Source: Pseudorasbora parva
Lineage: Eukaryota; Chordata; Actinopteri; Cypriniformes; Gobionidae
Direction: 5' to 3'
NCBI RefSeq assembly: GCF_024679245.1
Contig: NC_090176.1
Location: 19,138,793 to 19,202,792 of the forward strand
DNA length: 64,000 bases
How positions within the stretch are numbered: position 1 is the stretch's first letter; the number at the start of each line of letters is the position of its first letter. The notes under the pieces are model-generated. The model was given only the letters and a program-made list of their open reading frames with translations, was not told the origin of the DNA and did not search any database. Of the stretch, positions 1 through 10,159 are shown piece by piece. The position numbers and the translations under genes were made by a program.

Positions 1-105
1 GTGGCAGCAAATCTAATCTGCCCGAGAGTGTCGTCTAGCAACTCTCAATACCCTTCTGAGCTGTAATCGCCAAACTCTTGCCGGGCCAATCACATTGGCC
101 CTCAT
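1..105 (+). mobile_element. Left part of helicase-type repeat (9-bp TSD family), cut by window edge
   Basis: This stretch matches the left portion of the complete copies at 9669-10150, 34254-34761 and 47323-47856. Shared landmarks are GCAGCAAATCTAAT, GTGTCGTCTAGCAACTCTC and GGGCCAATCACAT. The left terminus lies outside the window. Homology stops near position 105 and resumes at 1998 after an intervening element, so this is one arm of an interrupted copy. Confidence 0.75.
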
Positions 106-159
106 TTATCAACTGCTGTTAAAAACCACAACAACAACATTCAGTGTTTATTTTTGTGC

Positions 160-1993
160 AACAAATAGAGTAGCTATAGAGTACAAATAGCTATAGAGTA
201 GCATTGCATCCTGCATATCTCCGAAAAGTCTTTATTTTTTTTATAATTATATAAGAAAGATGCGCTGTTCCGAGTCTTTCCGAAAAAAGCCGAGCGGGTG
301 GGGGCGTGTCATGTGAGCGGAGCTAAATAATGACGTGTGCAGCAGCGAGCTGCAGTGAGGAAAGTGAGTCGCTCTGTGAGGAAAGTGATTCGCTCAGTGA
401 GGAAAGTGATTCGCTCAGTGAGGAAAGTGATTCGCCCGCCGCGTGAGGAAAGTGATTCGCCCGCCGCGTGAGGAAAGTGATTCGCCCGCCGCGTGAGGAA
501 AGTGATTCGCCCGCCGCGTGAGGAAAGTGATTCGCCCGCCGCGTGAGGAAAGTGATTCGCCCGCCGCGTGAGGAAAGTGATTCGCCCGCCGCGTGAGGAA
601 AGTGATTCGCTCTGTGAGGAAAGTGATTCGCTCTGTGAGGAAAGTGATTCGCTCTGTGAGGAAAGTGATTCGCTCTGTGAGGAAAGTGATTCGCTCTGTG
701 AGGAAAGTGATTCCCTCTGTGAGGAAAGTGATTCGCTCTGTGAGGAAAGTGATTCGCTCTGTGAGGAAAGTGATTCGCCCGCCGCGTGAGGAAAGTGATT
801 CGCCCGCCGCGTGAGGAAAGTGATTCGCCCGCCGCGTGAGGAAAGTGATTCGCCCGCCGCGTGAGGAAAGTGAGTCGGTCTGTGAGGAAAGTGAGTCGCT
901 CTGTGAGGAAAGTGAGTCGCTCTGTGAGGAAAGTGAGTCGCTCTGTGAGGAAAGTGAGTCGCTCTGTGAGGAAAGTGAGTCGCTCTGTGAGGAAAGTGAG
1001 TCGCTCTGTGAGGAAAGTGAGTCGCTCTGTGAGGAAAGTGAGTCGCTCTGTGAGGAAAGTGAGTCGCTCTGTGAGGAAAGTGAGTCGCTCTGTGAGGAAA
1101 GTGAGTCGCTCTGTGAGGAAAGTGAGTCGCTCTGTGAGGAAAGTGAGTCGCTCTGTGAGGAAAGTGAGTCGCTCTGTGAGGAAAGTGAGTCGCTCTGTGA
1201 GGAAAGTGAGTCGCTCTGTGAGGAAAGTGAGTCGCTCTGTGAGGAAAGTGAGTCGCTCTGTGAGGAAAGTGAGTCGCTCTGTGAGGAAAGTGAGTCGCTC
1301 TGTGAGGAAAGTGAGTCGCTCTGTGAGGAAAGTGAGTCGCTCTGTGAGGAAAGTGAGTCGCTCTGTGAGGAAAGTGAGTCGCTCTGTGAGGAAAGTGAGT
1401 CGCTCTGTGAGGAAAGTGAGTCGCTCTGTGAGGAAAGTGAGTCGCTCTGTGAGGAAAGTGAGTCGCTCTGTGAGGAAAGTGATTCGCCTGCCGCGTGAGG
1501 AAAGTGAGTCGCTCTGTGAGGAAAGTGATTCGCTCAGTGAGGAAAGTGATTCGCCTGCCGCGTGAGGAAAGTGAGTCGCTCTGTGAGGAAAGTGATTTGC
1601 CCGTCGCGTGAGGAAAGTGCTAATACAGATCGACCGCCGGCCTATCAGTGGGTAAGTCAGTAGCTACTGGTTATATCACCTGTTTAGCATCCTACAAGCC
1701 AGCGCTTTGATGGGCGTAGCCTGTTGCTTTCGCTCTCTCTCACGCGCTTCCGGTAGAATTGTCCGTAAGGCCCATACAAGGAAATTCCGCCCCCGTTAAC
1801 GTCAAAGGGGACGCATGATCTCAAAAAACTTGCCGAAACTTATGACTAACCGGAAGTAGTATTTTTGACAAAGAAATACTCCCATCAAACGTCCACCTTA
1901 ACTTTTGAAACTTTGTCTATGTTTAGTATGGGATTCCATGTCTTTAACAGTGTAAAAAGATCAGTATGCATGAAACAGCATTTCACCCCCCCT
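160..1993 (+). mobile_element. TTAA-target DNA element with expanded minisatellite, left end missing
   Basis: The right end reads CACCCCCCCT followed by TTAA at 1994-1997, and the flanking helicase-type repeat resumes immediately after it. The empty helicase-type copy at 47.6 kb carries a single TTAA at the equivalent point (GAGTTAAGC). The left part around 190-340 is homologous to 21240-21420 (shared ATATCTCCGAAAAGTCTTTA). The expected left terminus and some host sequence are absent, so a deletion or rearrangement lies near 105-165. A splice-donor-like GTAAGT at 1652 corresponds to a GTATGT at 21580 in the other copy, suggesting a transcribed 5' exon. Assignment to Kolobok or piggyBac type rests only on the TTAA target. 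Confidence 0.6.
355..1619 (+). repeat. Minisatellite of 57 units, 21-bp and 25-bp variants
   Basis: Every unit starts GTGAGGAAAGTGA. The 21-bp forms end in GTCGCTCT, TTCGCTCT or TTCGCTCA; the 25-bp form ends in TTCGCCCGCCGC. Order: three 21-mers, seven 25-mers (418-592), eight 21-mers (593-760), four 25-mers (761-860), twenty-nine nearly identical GTCGCTCT 21-mers (861-1469), then six alternating units and a partial one. Because 21 bp equals seven codons, the array is open in several frames (heptads such as EESESLC), but no independent evidence of translation exists. Near-identity inside blocks and sharp changes between blocks suggest recent local expansion. Confidence 0.97.
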
Positions 1994-1997
1994 TTAA

Positions 1998-2086
1998 GCT
2001 TTTCTCTGAGAAAAGAACAAAGAACGACACTGAAGTCATTCTTAAAAAGGGAAGATGTATTTGGAGTTTTGCCTGCTAAAGACTAA
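1998..2086 (+). pseudogene. RecQ-like helicase fragment in interrupted helicase-type repeat
   Basis: The plus-strand translation gives SFSLRKEQRTTLKSFLKRED followed by VFGVLP, then a stop. This resembles RecQ helicase motif 0 and the approach to motif I (L/F-R-x2-Q, D-V, then P-T-G-x-G-K-S), but the Walker A itself is lost where homology ends near 2080. The same peptide is encoded at 9762-9947 (minus) and near 34510 and 47590 (plus). It is too short to act; it is a remnant of a helicase gene carried by the parent transposon. Confidence 0.6.
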
Positions 2087-2461
2087 AAGACTACTGGTTT
2101 TAGTAGTCTTACTGCGCTAATACTGTCAAATACACAAATGGTTAACAAACACAGTCGGTTATAAAGTGAAAGTAAAATCACGCGTTTGTATTTGAGATGC
2201 GAGCAAGTCTTAGCAGCGCAGTGATTGTGAACACTGGTCCTTAAAGGGAAAATCACACTGCTTTTGAATAGAGTATGTATAAGTAGCTGTCAATCAATGT
2301 ATATTGTGTATTGAAGACTACGTAGTTTTAATTTCAGCCTACATTTATTTATTTCGTAGGCCTATTTATTAAATGCTACTGTACATCTCTGAGCTGCCAC
2401 TGTAAATCTTTATATATATTTATTTTATATTATACACCAGGAATGTGTACAAGGTTTTTAA

Positions 2462-3694
2462 AGGTCCCATTCTTTGCGATTCCATCTTTCAAACTTTAGT
2501 TAGTGTGTAATGTTGCTGTTAGAGCATAAATAATACCTGTAAAATTATAAAGCTCAAAGTTCAATGCCAAGCGAGATATTTTATTTAACAGAAGTTCCCT
2601 TTCAAAGCCTACAGCGAACGGCCGGTTTGGACTACAGCCCTGCAGTTCCTGCTTTAATGACGCAACTAAAACTGTTTGTTGACGAACCCTCCGCCCACAA
2701 GAACGCGCAAATTCGGGGGCGTTGTCCTTTGGCTCTCGCAGGTCGAGAATAGGAAGCGTTGTTTTTGTAGAGTGTTTGTCGCCATGCCATTGAAATGCTG
2801 TTATTTTCATCCCGGAGTCAAATCACCTTTGTTTGGCCTTCCCACGGACGCTGTACGTAGAGATCAATGGCTACAGTTTATGGTTAACTCGGTTCCGGAA
2901 AATTATAATCACAATTTAAAACTATGTGTATCACATTTCGCTGAGGACTGCTTCCTCAATCTCAATCAGTTTAATGCCGGATTCGCAGAAAGATTATTCT
3001 TAAAAGATAACGCAGTTCCCTCTTTGTCTGGAGAAGGCGTTGTTTATGAGGCACAACCGGTAAGTGTATTTTATTAAAGTCGGTCCGTTTAACAGTTTAT
3101 GTAACTCATGACACAAAATGCAACGCTGTTTAGCTTTGTTATCTAACGTTAGATGGTAATTGAAACTAATCCGAAAAACTTGGCATATAAAAGTGTAGTA
3201 ATTCATTCAGACACCATCGATTGTTGGTGTGTGTAATGATCAGTTTAAACTACTGAATAGACAGCTTACCATTCTGAAACATCCAGCAAAAGTCTTTCCT
3301 GAGCAGGTTATAATCGATCCTCTTCGATATTCTCCGGGTCTGATTCCGACTCAAATTGATAAGGCAATATAGACATTTTTGCAATAACATTGAGCGCGCG
3401 TATCGTATCTACCTGTTATGATAAGAGGCGGGACCTTTCCAGGCAACGTGCTAAGCTGCTGTCCAATCACAGCGCGGGAAGCGCTGGCCTAATCAGAACT
3501 CGTTACGTGTTTCTGAAGGAGGGACTTCATAGAACAAGGAAATCATCAGGCTGTTTTTAGGACAGAGGAAACACCGGTATGATAAGTAAATTGTGTGAAA
3601 AATACTGTTTTTTTACACGCGAAACATGAACTCATGTTATATTGCACACCGTAAACATAATCAAAGTTTCAAAAACACGCGAAGATTTGGACCT
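2462..3694 (+). mobile_element. THAP-bearing TTAA-target DNA transposon (Kolobok-like)
   Basis: The element lies between two TTAA copies (2458-2461 and 3695-3698). Its ends are AGGTCCCATTCTTTG and, inverted, AGGTCCAAATCTTCG, with further imperfect complementarity (TTTCAAACTTTAG against TTTGAAACTTTGA). The paralogous hAT-like copy at 31 kb carries a single unoccupied TTAA (31357-31360) at the same site, so the insertion is directly demonstrated. It encodes a THAP-domain exon but no complete transposase, so it is an internally deleted or nonautonomous copy. TTAA target plus THAP points to Kolobok; piggyBac shares the target but normally lacks THAP. Confidence 0.8.
2784..3059 (+). CDS. THAP zinc-finger-like exon of a DNA transposon
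   Basis: The start is an ATG in good context (GCCATGC) and the frame is open for exactly 92 codons to a strong donor (CCG then GTAAGT at 3060). The sequence fits a THAP DNA-binding domain. It has cysteines at residues 5-6, a GLPTD segment with the conserved Trp of a D-Q-W-L motif, C-V-S-H-F (the C-x2-H-F half of the C2CH site), and an A-V-P-S-L box like the family's AVPTIF. The first cysteine pair is not in the usual C-x2-4-C form, so zinc binding may be damaged. Full THAP transposases continue over several hundred residues; nothing matching follows before the element ends. It probably bound the element's own termini. A decayed relative lies at 18162-18369. Confidence 0.6.
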
Positions 3695-3908
3695 TTAAGT
3701 AAAGTTAAGTTTAAGTAAGGTTTTTTTTTAAGTCTTTAAGTAAAATAAAGCAAGAGTATTACATTAAAAAACATTTTCTTCTGAATCGCTTTCTGTTCCT
3801 GTTGCCTAAGAATAGAATAGCAAAATAACCGAACTGAACCGAAAACTGTGGTTAAAAACCGAGGTATGTATTGAACCGTGGACTAACTGTATTGTTGCAT
3901 CCCTTATA

Positions 3909-3930
3909 TATATATATATATATATATATT
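3909..3930. repeat. (TA)n microsatellite
   Basis: About ten TA units directly beside the right end of the hAT-like element. Confidence 0.9.
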
Positions 3931-4321
3931 CACCCATACCATTGTGCTTGTTTCAGAAAAAAACGCCCATATGACAACATTTAAGTCACAAGCAGAGAGT
4001 CATAAAATAAATTACTTTAGGAAAACTTCAAAATGCATGAAAAATACTGGCAGCGTGACAGGTGTATATGTACACACATGACTTGTAATGCGTGTTTACT
4101 CTGTACACCCAATAGCCATGCAGGTATGCATTAAACAGAGACAGTACATGAACCCTAGACAGACAAAAATAAACAAACAAAAAAACACTTAACCATTCAT
4201 TCTCCAAATAAGCAGTATATTGACGCCTTTCCATGGTTGAAAAAGTGATTGAGCGATTACATGTGACGATATAAATTTCAGTAAATTATACAGATCTTTC
4301 AACACACCTGTATACATATGA

Positions 4322-4323
<2 letters not shown>

Positions 4324-4392
<69 letters not shown>
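4324..4392. repeat. Compound (CA)n(TA)n microsatellite
   Basis: About 28 CA units are followed by a short TA run. The TA run abuts a Tc1-type end (ACTCCTGAACAAAATC), so the transposon probably used a TA inside this array. Confidence 0.95.
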
Positions 4393-4394
<2 letters not shown>

Positions 4395-4710
4395 CACTCC
4401 TGAACAAAATCTTAAGACCAGGGGATTCATTGCAAGTTTTACACATTTCGCACTTGTGAATCATAACTGGGTTGTAAGCGCTGCTTCAAAATGCCAAAAG
4501 AAGAAACAGGAGCAAGAGACAAACAGGCCGTTCATCAGCTGATCAAAAGTTTAAGACCATACCCTAAAAATAAATGCACAACAGTACTAAAAGTGTCAAA
4601 AAAGGACTCAGTAGTGAGTAGCCCCACCGTTCTTGTTGATCACTTCAAAAACTTGTTTCGGCATGCTTGATGTGACTGTTTCCAGGAGGCTGGTGGGAAC
4701 GTTATCTTAT
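4393..4710 (+). mobile_element. Tc1/mariner fragment
   Basis: It begins with a Tc1-type end (ACTCCTGAACAAAATCTTAA). An apparent transposase N-terminus starts at 4491 (MPKEETGARDKQAVHQLIK) and breaks down after about 25 codons. The rest (CATGCTTGATGTGACTGTTT and onward) looks like an inverted piece of the same kind of element. No catalytic residues remain. Confidence 0.5.
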
Positions 4711-5036
4711 GAAAAGATAAACTGTTGTTTCTTTGAAACTAAGGTGAAGAACCTTATGCATCAAACTAATAGCCTTTTCATGTGCTTCAATGTCAGTCCT
4801 TCAAGTAATTCGGCCATTCACTTGTCTGAGTAAAAAATGTTCTTGTCTGGAAAAAGGTTTTTATTTTTTTGTGCAAATACTCTCACCATATTTCTGTTCA
4901 TTCAGCTTTGACATATTTAATATTTGTGCGTATTTGTAATATTTTTACCTTTTTATAAAGGGCATTTCCCCCTCTAATCTTATTACTATGTTTCAGGTTT
5001 CATTTTATATTCTTAAATTTAATGTATACCTTAAAA
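4711..5036. other. No feature seen
   Basis: AT-rich sequence without a convincing reading frame, repeat or RNA gene. Confidence 0.6.
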
Positions 5037-5038
5037 TA

Positions 5039-6577
5039 CAGGGAGTGCAGAATTATTAGGCAAGTTGTATTTTTGAGGATTAATTTTATTATTGAACAAC
5101 AACCATGTTCTCAATGAACACACAAAACTCATTAATATCAAAGCTGAATATTTTTGGAAGTTTTAGTTTTTAGTTTTAGCTATTTTAGGGGGATATCTGT
5201 GTGTGCAGGTGACTATTACTGTGCATAATTATTAGGCAACTTAACAAAAAACAAATGTATACCCATTTCAATTATTTATTTTTACCAGTGAAACCAATAT
5301 AACATCTCAACGTTCACAAATATTAATTTCTGACATTCAAAAACCAAACAAAAACAAATCAGTGACCAATATAGCCACCTTTCTTTGCAAGGACACTCAA
5401 AAGCCTGCCATCCATGGATTCTGTCAGTGTTTTGATCTGTTCACCATCAACATTGCGTGCAGCAGCAACCACAGCCTCCCAGACACTGTTCAGAGAGGTG
5501 TACTGTTTTCCCTCCTTGTAAATCACACATTTGATGATGGACCACAGGTTCTCAATGGGGATCAGATCAGGTGAACAAGGAGGCCATATCATTAGATTTT
5601 CTTCTTTTATACCCTTTCTTGCGAGCCACGCTGTGGAGTACTTGGACGCGTGGGATGGAGCATTGTCCTGCATGAAAATCATGTTTTTCTTGAAGGATGC
5701 AGACTTCTTCCTGTACCACTGCTTGAAGATGGTGTCTTCCAGAAACTGGCAGTAGGACTGGGAGTTGAGCTTGACTCCATACTCAACCCGAAAAGGCCCC
5801 ACAAGCTCATCTTTGATGATACCAGCCCAAACCAGTACTCCACCTCCACCTTGCTGGCGCACTGGAGCTCTCTGCCCTTTACCAATCCAGCCACGGGCCC
5901 ATCCATCTGGCCCATCAAGACTCACTCTCATTTCATCAGTCCATAAAACCTTAGAAAAACCAGTCTTGAGATATTTCTTGGCCCAGTCTTGACGTTTCAG
6001 CTTGTGCGTCTTGTTCAGTGGTGGTTGACTTTCTGCCTTTCTTATCTTGGCCATGTCTCTGAGTATTGCACACCTTGTGCTTTTGGGCACTCCAGTGATG
6101 TTGCAGCTCTGAAATATGGCCAAACTGGTGGCATCTTGGCAGCTGCACGCTTGACTTTTCTCAGTTCAAGGGCAGTTATTTTGCGCCTTGGTTTTTCCAC
6201 ACGCTTCTTGCGACCCTGTTGACTATTTTGAATGAAACGCTTGATTGTTCGATGATCACGCTTCAGAAGCTTGGCTATTTTAAGATTGCTGCATCACTCT
6301 GCAATACATCTCACTATTTTTGACTTTTCTGAGCCTGTCAAGTCCTTCTTTTGACCCATTTTGCCAAAGGAAAGGAAGTTGCCTAATAATTATGCACACC
6401 TGATATAGGGTGTTGATGTCATTAGACCACACCCCTTCTCATTACAGAGATGCACATCACCTAATATGCTTAATTGGTAGTAGGCTTTCCAGCCTATACA
6501 GCTTGGAGTAAGACAACATGCATAACGAGGATGATATGGTCAAAATACTCATTTGCCTAATAATTCTGCACTCCCTG
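5039..6577 (-). mobile_element. Tc1/mariner element, DD37E (TRT-like), near complete
   Basis: Inverted ends CAGGGAGTGCAGAATTATTA and its complement TAATAATTCTGCACTCCCTG are both intact and flanked by TA (5037-5038 and 6578-6579). The second short repeat TAATTATTAGGCAACTT occurs subterminally at both sides (5226 and about 6380). At 1539 bp it is the size of a full element, and it carries one transposase gene on the minus strand. Confidence 0.92.
5359..6359 (-). pseudogene. Tc1/mariner transposase, DD37E, two lesions
   Basis: The enzyme would cut and paste its element through a DDE RNase-H-like core. The apparent start is an ATG at 6359 (MGQKKDLTGSEKSKI), followed by an HTH region containing a basic stretch (QGRKKRVEKPRRK). 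A TGA interrupts the frame about 22 codons in, and a frameshift occurs near 6130. From 6123 to 5359 the frame is clean for 254 codons. It contains the first aspartate (WTDEMR), the second (MQDNAPSH) and the glutamate (PIENLW). I count 37 residues between the second D and E, the DD37E signature of the TRT group. The stop at 5359 follows a G-G-Y-I-G-H tail. With only two disabling changes it decayed recently. Confidence 0.88.
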
Positions 6578-7589
6578 TAAAATGACACTTTATGGTTGTT
6601 ACCAATCAAATTAAATAATTTACACTGACAAATTACAACTGCATTAAATAATGTTGAGATGTTTTTTTTTTTTTTGTGTGCATAAATAAGAAATGTTAGA
6701 GAGTATGTTTAAACATGAAACTAAACCACTTTGTGGCAGCAGGTGACCATCTTGTTGAGTGAGTCATTGAGTCATTTATTCAAATGATTAATTAAAACGG
6801 CTGATTCATTCAAGAATGAGGCATTAATTAATGAACAGGTCATTGAATCTTTGATTCAACCGATTCATTAAAAGCGCTGAATAAGGTGAGAGGCGTCTTG
6901 CTGTGAGAGGCATTATGGTTCTGCTGTTTGCAACATTGTTGCTTGAAATCTTTGTTTGGAACTATTTTCCCTGCTGAATTGAAGCAAAAACACTATTATA
7001 TAATATTGCATCTAAAATGTAAGTGACTTAATGTTAATTCATTGTTTATGGAACTGTCATATGAAACCACTCTCACATTTTCAGTCGTAATGGTATTTAA
7101 GAAAATGGCTTGGTTGTGTGATGTTGTTTAACGGTATCATTTAAAAAACGTCACATTTTGCATGTTTACCGCAGTTTCTCTGGGCGAGCGGCGCTCGTGC
7201 TTATTTGTTGTGATTTCTCCTTGAACGGCTGCGTAAGCGTCAGTTCATTTATATACTATACAATTATCCAATATCAATCACCACTTAAACTAAATGAATG
7301 CAGAATAATTCTTGCATTTTGGTAATTTGCTAGTTATTTTGTTATTGGCATTTTAATCCGCTTTAATTCTCTTTCACTTGCCCCTTTGTGGTTGAGTAAG
7401 CAGTCCGATGGTGATGGCTTCTACTGGTTGTGCTGGGTGACAATGCTGTGGGGAAAGAATCTGGAGTCCGTTTCATCAGCCTTGAACACAAAGAACTGTA
7501 GGATGCTGATCTCATGGAGCGCCAAAGGGTCCTAAAATCTGAAACATACAGATGACGGAACTTTGAAATAAAGGTTGCAAACCTTGTTG
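6578..7589. repeat. Intergenic sequence with degenerate GATTCATT-type repeats
   Basis: Between 6755 and 6880 there are many near copies of GATTCATTCA and GAGTCATT, an imperfect simple repeat. The remainder is AT-rich with a T-tract near 6662. No gene was recognised. Confidence 0.5.
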
Positions 7590-8060
7590 CAGATGTCTCT
7601 GTGTCTTCTGCCTCTCTGGTCAGACACTCAGGACTTGGTCAATCTGCTTTTGTCTCTCTGGCATGAAGGCTCAGGGACTCGGGACATGCTGTAGTCATCT
7701 TGCTGGACTAACACTCAAAGCGTAGTGTTTGTTAATGTGTCTTTCCTCACAGAGGTTCTCCCTCAGAACACAGTTGTATCTGTTGCTGCCTCACAAGCTG
7801 TAGACTCAGATCCTTGGATCTTTTGTTGTCAGTCTGCATTAACCAGAGGCTCAGAATGTTATGGTGTATCTGTTATGTCTCATCCTCGCAGGACAGACAC
7901 AGAACTTGTTTGCTCTGTCACAGTCTCTTCCTTGAAGGACAGACTCGGATCTAGGTTCATCTGTTTGTCTCTCTCGAGGGGAGACTCAAAACTTGGTGAT
8001 CTGTTTCAGTCTCATCCTTGCAGGACTGACTCGGGACAAGGAGTGTCTGTTGAAAGGGCA
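7590..8060. repeat. Degenerate tandem repeat of about 60-65 bp
   Basis: Related units recur with the core CAGTCTCATCCTTGCAGGAC, then GACTCGGGAC or ACAGAACTTG, then a TGATCTGTTT-like segment (clear at about 7860, 7920, 7980 and 8010). Divergence between units is high, so the array is old. Open frames across it are by-products of the repeat. Confidence 0.6.
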
Positions 8061-8904
8061 CTTTTTATCCCTTTCTGATGAGGAGGAGATTGCACTTTGG
8101 CACTTCTCTATTCCAGTGCTGCGCTTGTCCGCTGGCATCAGAGGGGGCACACAGTGTGGCCCACCCTTCTTTCTCCTGTGGACCTCCTTTGCATACTGAA
8201 CACAAAAGTCTTTTTAAAGTTTACCAATGCATTTCTAACTTTCTAAACCATCAAAATACCCTTGGCAATATCTAAACAAAGACCCCAAACATGATGGAAA
8301 AAGATTGAACTCTCATGCGTTCATTCATTTGTTTATTAACAGCTGAATCTGTTTAAGATGTTGCATTGCAAATAGCTGTCACTGAGAATTCTTATTTCTC
8401 TGAACAAGCATGAAATGGATGTGTGTAGTCTTAAGGTTTCCAAACATGGTTATAAATAGATTTGGATGGATCATTGTGGTTTTTCTCTGTTTCGCCCACT
8501 ACTGCTGAGGTCCTGAGGAATTTTTACCAGGACATTAGGGATTAGTCTCTAGATGGGTGAAGGGCAGAAACTGCATGTGGACCAATGAGAAGTCCTGTCC
8601 TTCCTGGGCTTGGTACCAGAGGTGGTGGTCTTGCCCCCTTATAAGAGGTGTCTGGCTGTTGTCCTAGCATCTTTATCCGGTAGCATAAGGATATTTGTTT
8701 ATGTTACTCCACCAAGATCCAATCAAAATGTAGCAAACTTTTGTCCACTTCATGTCTGGGATGCCATGGATCAGCGTATACAACAGCGTATTCCATATTC
8801 TTCCACTATCCAGCAACATCGCACAAGGCAAATAGTGGTGACACCAGATATTGACACGCTTTTTTTTTTATTTTTATTTTTTAAGATTTTTATTTTATTT
8901 TATT
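8061..8904. other. No feature seen
   Basis: Mixed-composition unique sequence with a T-rich run near 8860. No exon, RNA gene or clear repeat was recognised. Confidence 0.5.
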
Positions 8905-9225
8905 TGGACCGTCCCAGAACCCCAATACAGTAAAACTGCACATTTTACAGTTGCTTTTTATTGTGGCCAGCTTAAGGCACACCTGTGCAATAATTATGTT
9001 GTCTAATCTGCATTTTGATAATCAATCCATCTCACAGGTTTGGCATATCTCAGCAAAGGAGAAGTGCTCACTAACACATTTAGACAGATTTGTGGACCAT
9101 ATTTGAGGGAAATGGGCCTTTTGTGTACATGGAAGTCTTAGATCTTTGAGTTCAGCTCATGCAAAATGGTGCAAAAACAAAAAGGTTGCTTTTCATGCTG
9201 AATTTTGTTCTGTGTATTTATAAAA
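8905..9225 (-). mobile_element. Tc1/mariner-type noncoding fragment
   Basis: The sequence resembles the noncoding flank of fish Tc1-like elements, ending TTTTGTTCTGTGTA, which resembles a common Tc1-type terminus. No transposase codons are visible. The assignment is by remembered resemblance. Confidence 0.4.
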
Positions 9226-9659
9226 AACAAAAAACAAACAAACATGTTTTAGTTGAACTCGGTTTTTAGGATTGGTTGATAATCCTAAACAGGATTAAGC
9301 AGATATGTCAAAGAAGTACACTTCAGACCAAGTGTAACCTTTTGGTGTAAAGCTACAATAGTACAAAAGCAAAACTTTGTGCTGCAGGCATCACAGTGTG
9401 ATCAAATTTTACCTTATCATATTAACAGAGGTGTGTCTGCATTAACTGCATATTGTAACACATCTCGTTTAATGGCGTCTGTTGAGGAATTGTGCCATTG
9501 CAAAATCTTCTGTGCATGCATAAACAGATACACAAACATTTACACATTTCTTCTTTGAAACTGGCTTTACACAATCTTATAAATGTCAGAGTCAATCATA
9601 TTGCAAAAGTGTTTTTCCACAAAGACCAAGAATGATCTAAGTCTTCACTTGGCCAGCAT
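9226..9659. other. No feature seen
   Basis: AT-rich sequence, no gene or recognisable repeat. Confidence 0.5.
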
Positions 9660-9668
9660 GTTCCTTCC

Positions 9669-10150
9669 TAGCCTGACAAGCCAGACCCACATCAAGATGT
9701 TTGGTCTGGAAACTCACCATTGTCAGGGCTCAATCCGAGGGGTGGGATAAAAGGTTGTCTTTCAAATTCCCTCTGCACGCGATAGGATAGCGCTACAACA
9801 ACCAGAGCAACGAAGGTGAAACGGAGCTTGTTGATAGATTAAACATTCGCCGTATCCGGTCAGCAAAACTCCGAACACATCTTCCCTTTTTAAGAATGAC
9901 TTCAGTGCCGTTCTTTGTTCTTTTCTCAGAGAAAAGCTTAACTCCAAGTCTTCCAGAGCCAGTTTCTGTGTTTACTAGAAGCACGCAAACGCAACATCAT
10001 TATGGCCCCGCCCGCCGACTCTATACACGATGTGATTGGCCCGGCAAGAGTTTGGCGATTACAGCTCAGAACGGTATTGAGAGTTGCTAGACGACACTCG
10101 CGGGCAGATTAGATTTGCTGCCGCTAGGGTGCGTCTAGATTTCTAGGCTA
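9669..10150 (-). mobile_element. Helicase-type element, 9-bp target duplication, copy 2
   Basis: Ends are TAGCCTGACAAGCCAGAC and, at the far side, TCTAGATTTCTAGGCTA. Flanks GTTCCTTCC (9660-9668) and GTTCCTGCC (10151-10159) match at 8 of 9 bases, so a 9-bp duplication is likely. Orientation is inverted relative to the copies at 34 and 47 kb. It carries a helicase-motif fragment (9762-9947) and a conserved GGGCCAATCACAT-like segment near the other end. Confidence 0.8.
9762..9947 (-). pseudogene. RecQ-like helicase N-terminal motif fragment
   Basis: The minus-strand frame reads MELSFSLRKEQRTALKSFLK, then REDVFGVLLTGYG, then L-I-Y-Q. This parallels RecQ motif 0 and motif I, where the usual text is P-T-G-x-G-K-S-L-x-Y-Q. 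Here the Pro is Leu and the Lys-Ser of Walker A is changed (G-E-C), so ATP binding would be lost. The frame then runs off into noncoding sequence after about 60 codons, against several hundred for a helicase core. It is best read as a residue of a longer helicase gene after internal deletion of the parent element. Chance resemblance is possible but unlikely given four related copies. Confidence 0.6.
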
Positions 10151-10159
10151 GTTCCTGCC

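Larger units (their letters stand above)
2087..3905 (+). mobile_element. hAT-like nonautonomous element interrupted by THAP element
   Basis: The blocks 2100-2461 and 3695-3905 are homologous, in opposite orientation, to 31172-31760. Shared landmarks include GAGCTGCCACTGTAAATCT and GGACTAACTGTATTGTTGCA. The right terminus GTTGCATCCCTT fits a hAT-type inverted end, and the other copy starts AAGGGATGCAACAATAC. The left terminus is not recognisable and is probably truncated around 2086-2100. No transposase reading frame of its own is visible. Confidence 0.6.

Noticed and set aside
568..1565. Long open frames of 73-234 codons with heptad repeats
   Set aside because: They come from a minisatellite with a 21-bp period and depend on GTG starts. 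No non-repeat coding sequence or signal accompanies them.
355..1619. CRISPR-like array
   Set aside because: Units are head-to-tail with no unique spacers, and the DNA is vertebrate.
2676..3077. Treating the THAP reading frame as a host THAP gene
   Set aside because: It lies wholly within a TTAA-bounded element whose empty site is visible at 31 kb, so it belongs to the transposon.
5362..6222. Plus-strand open frames over the DD37E element
   Set aside because: They are antisense to the clear transposase on the minus strand.
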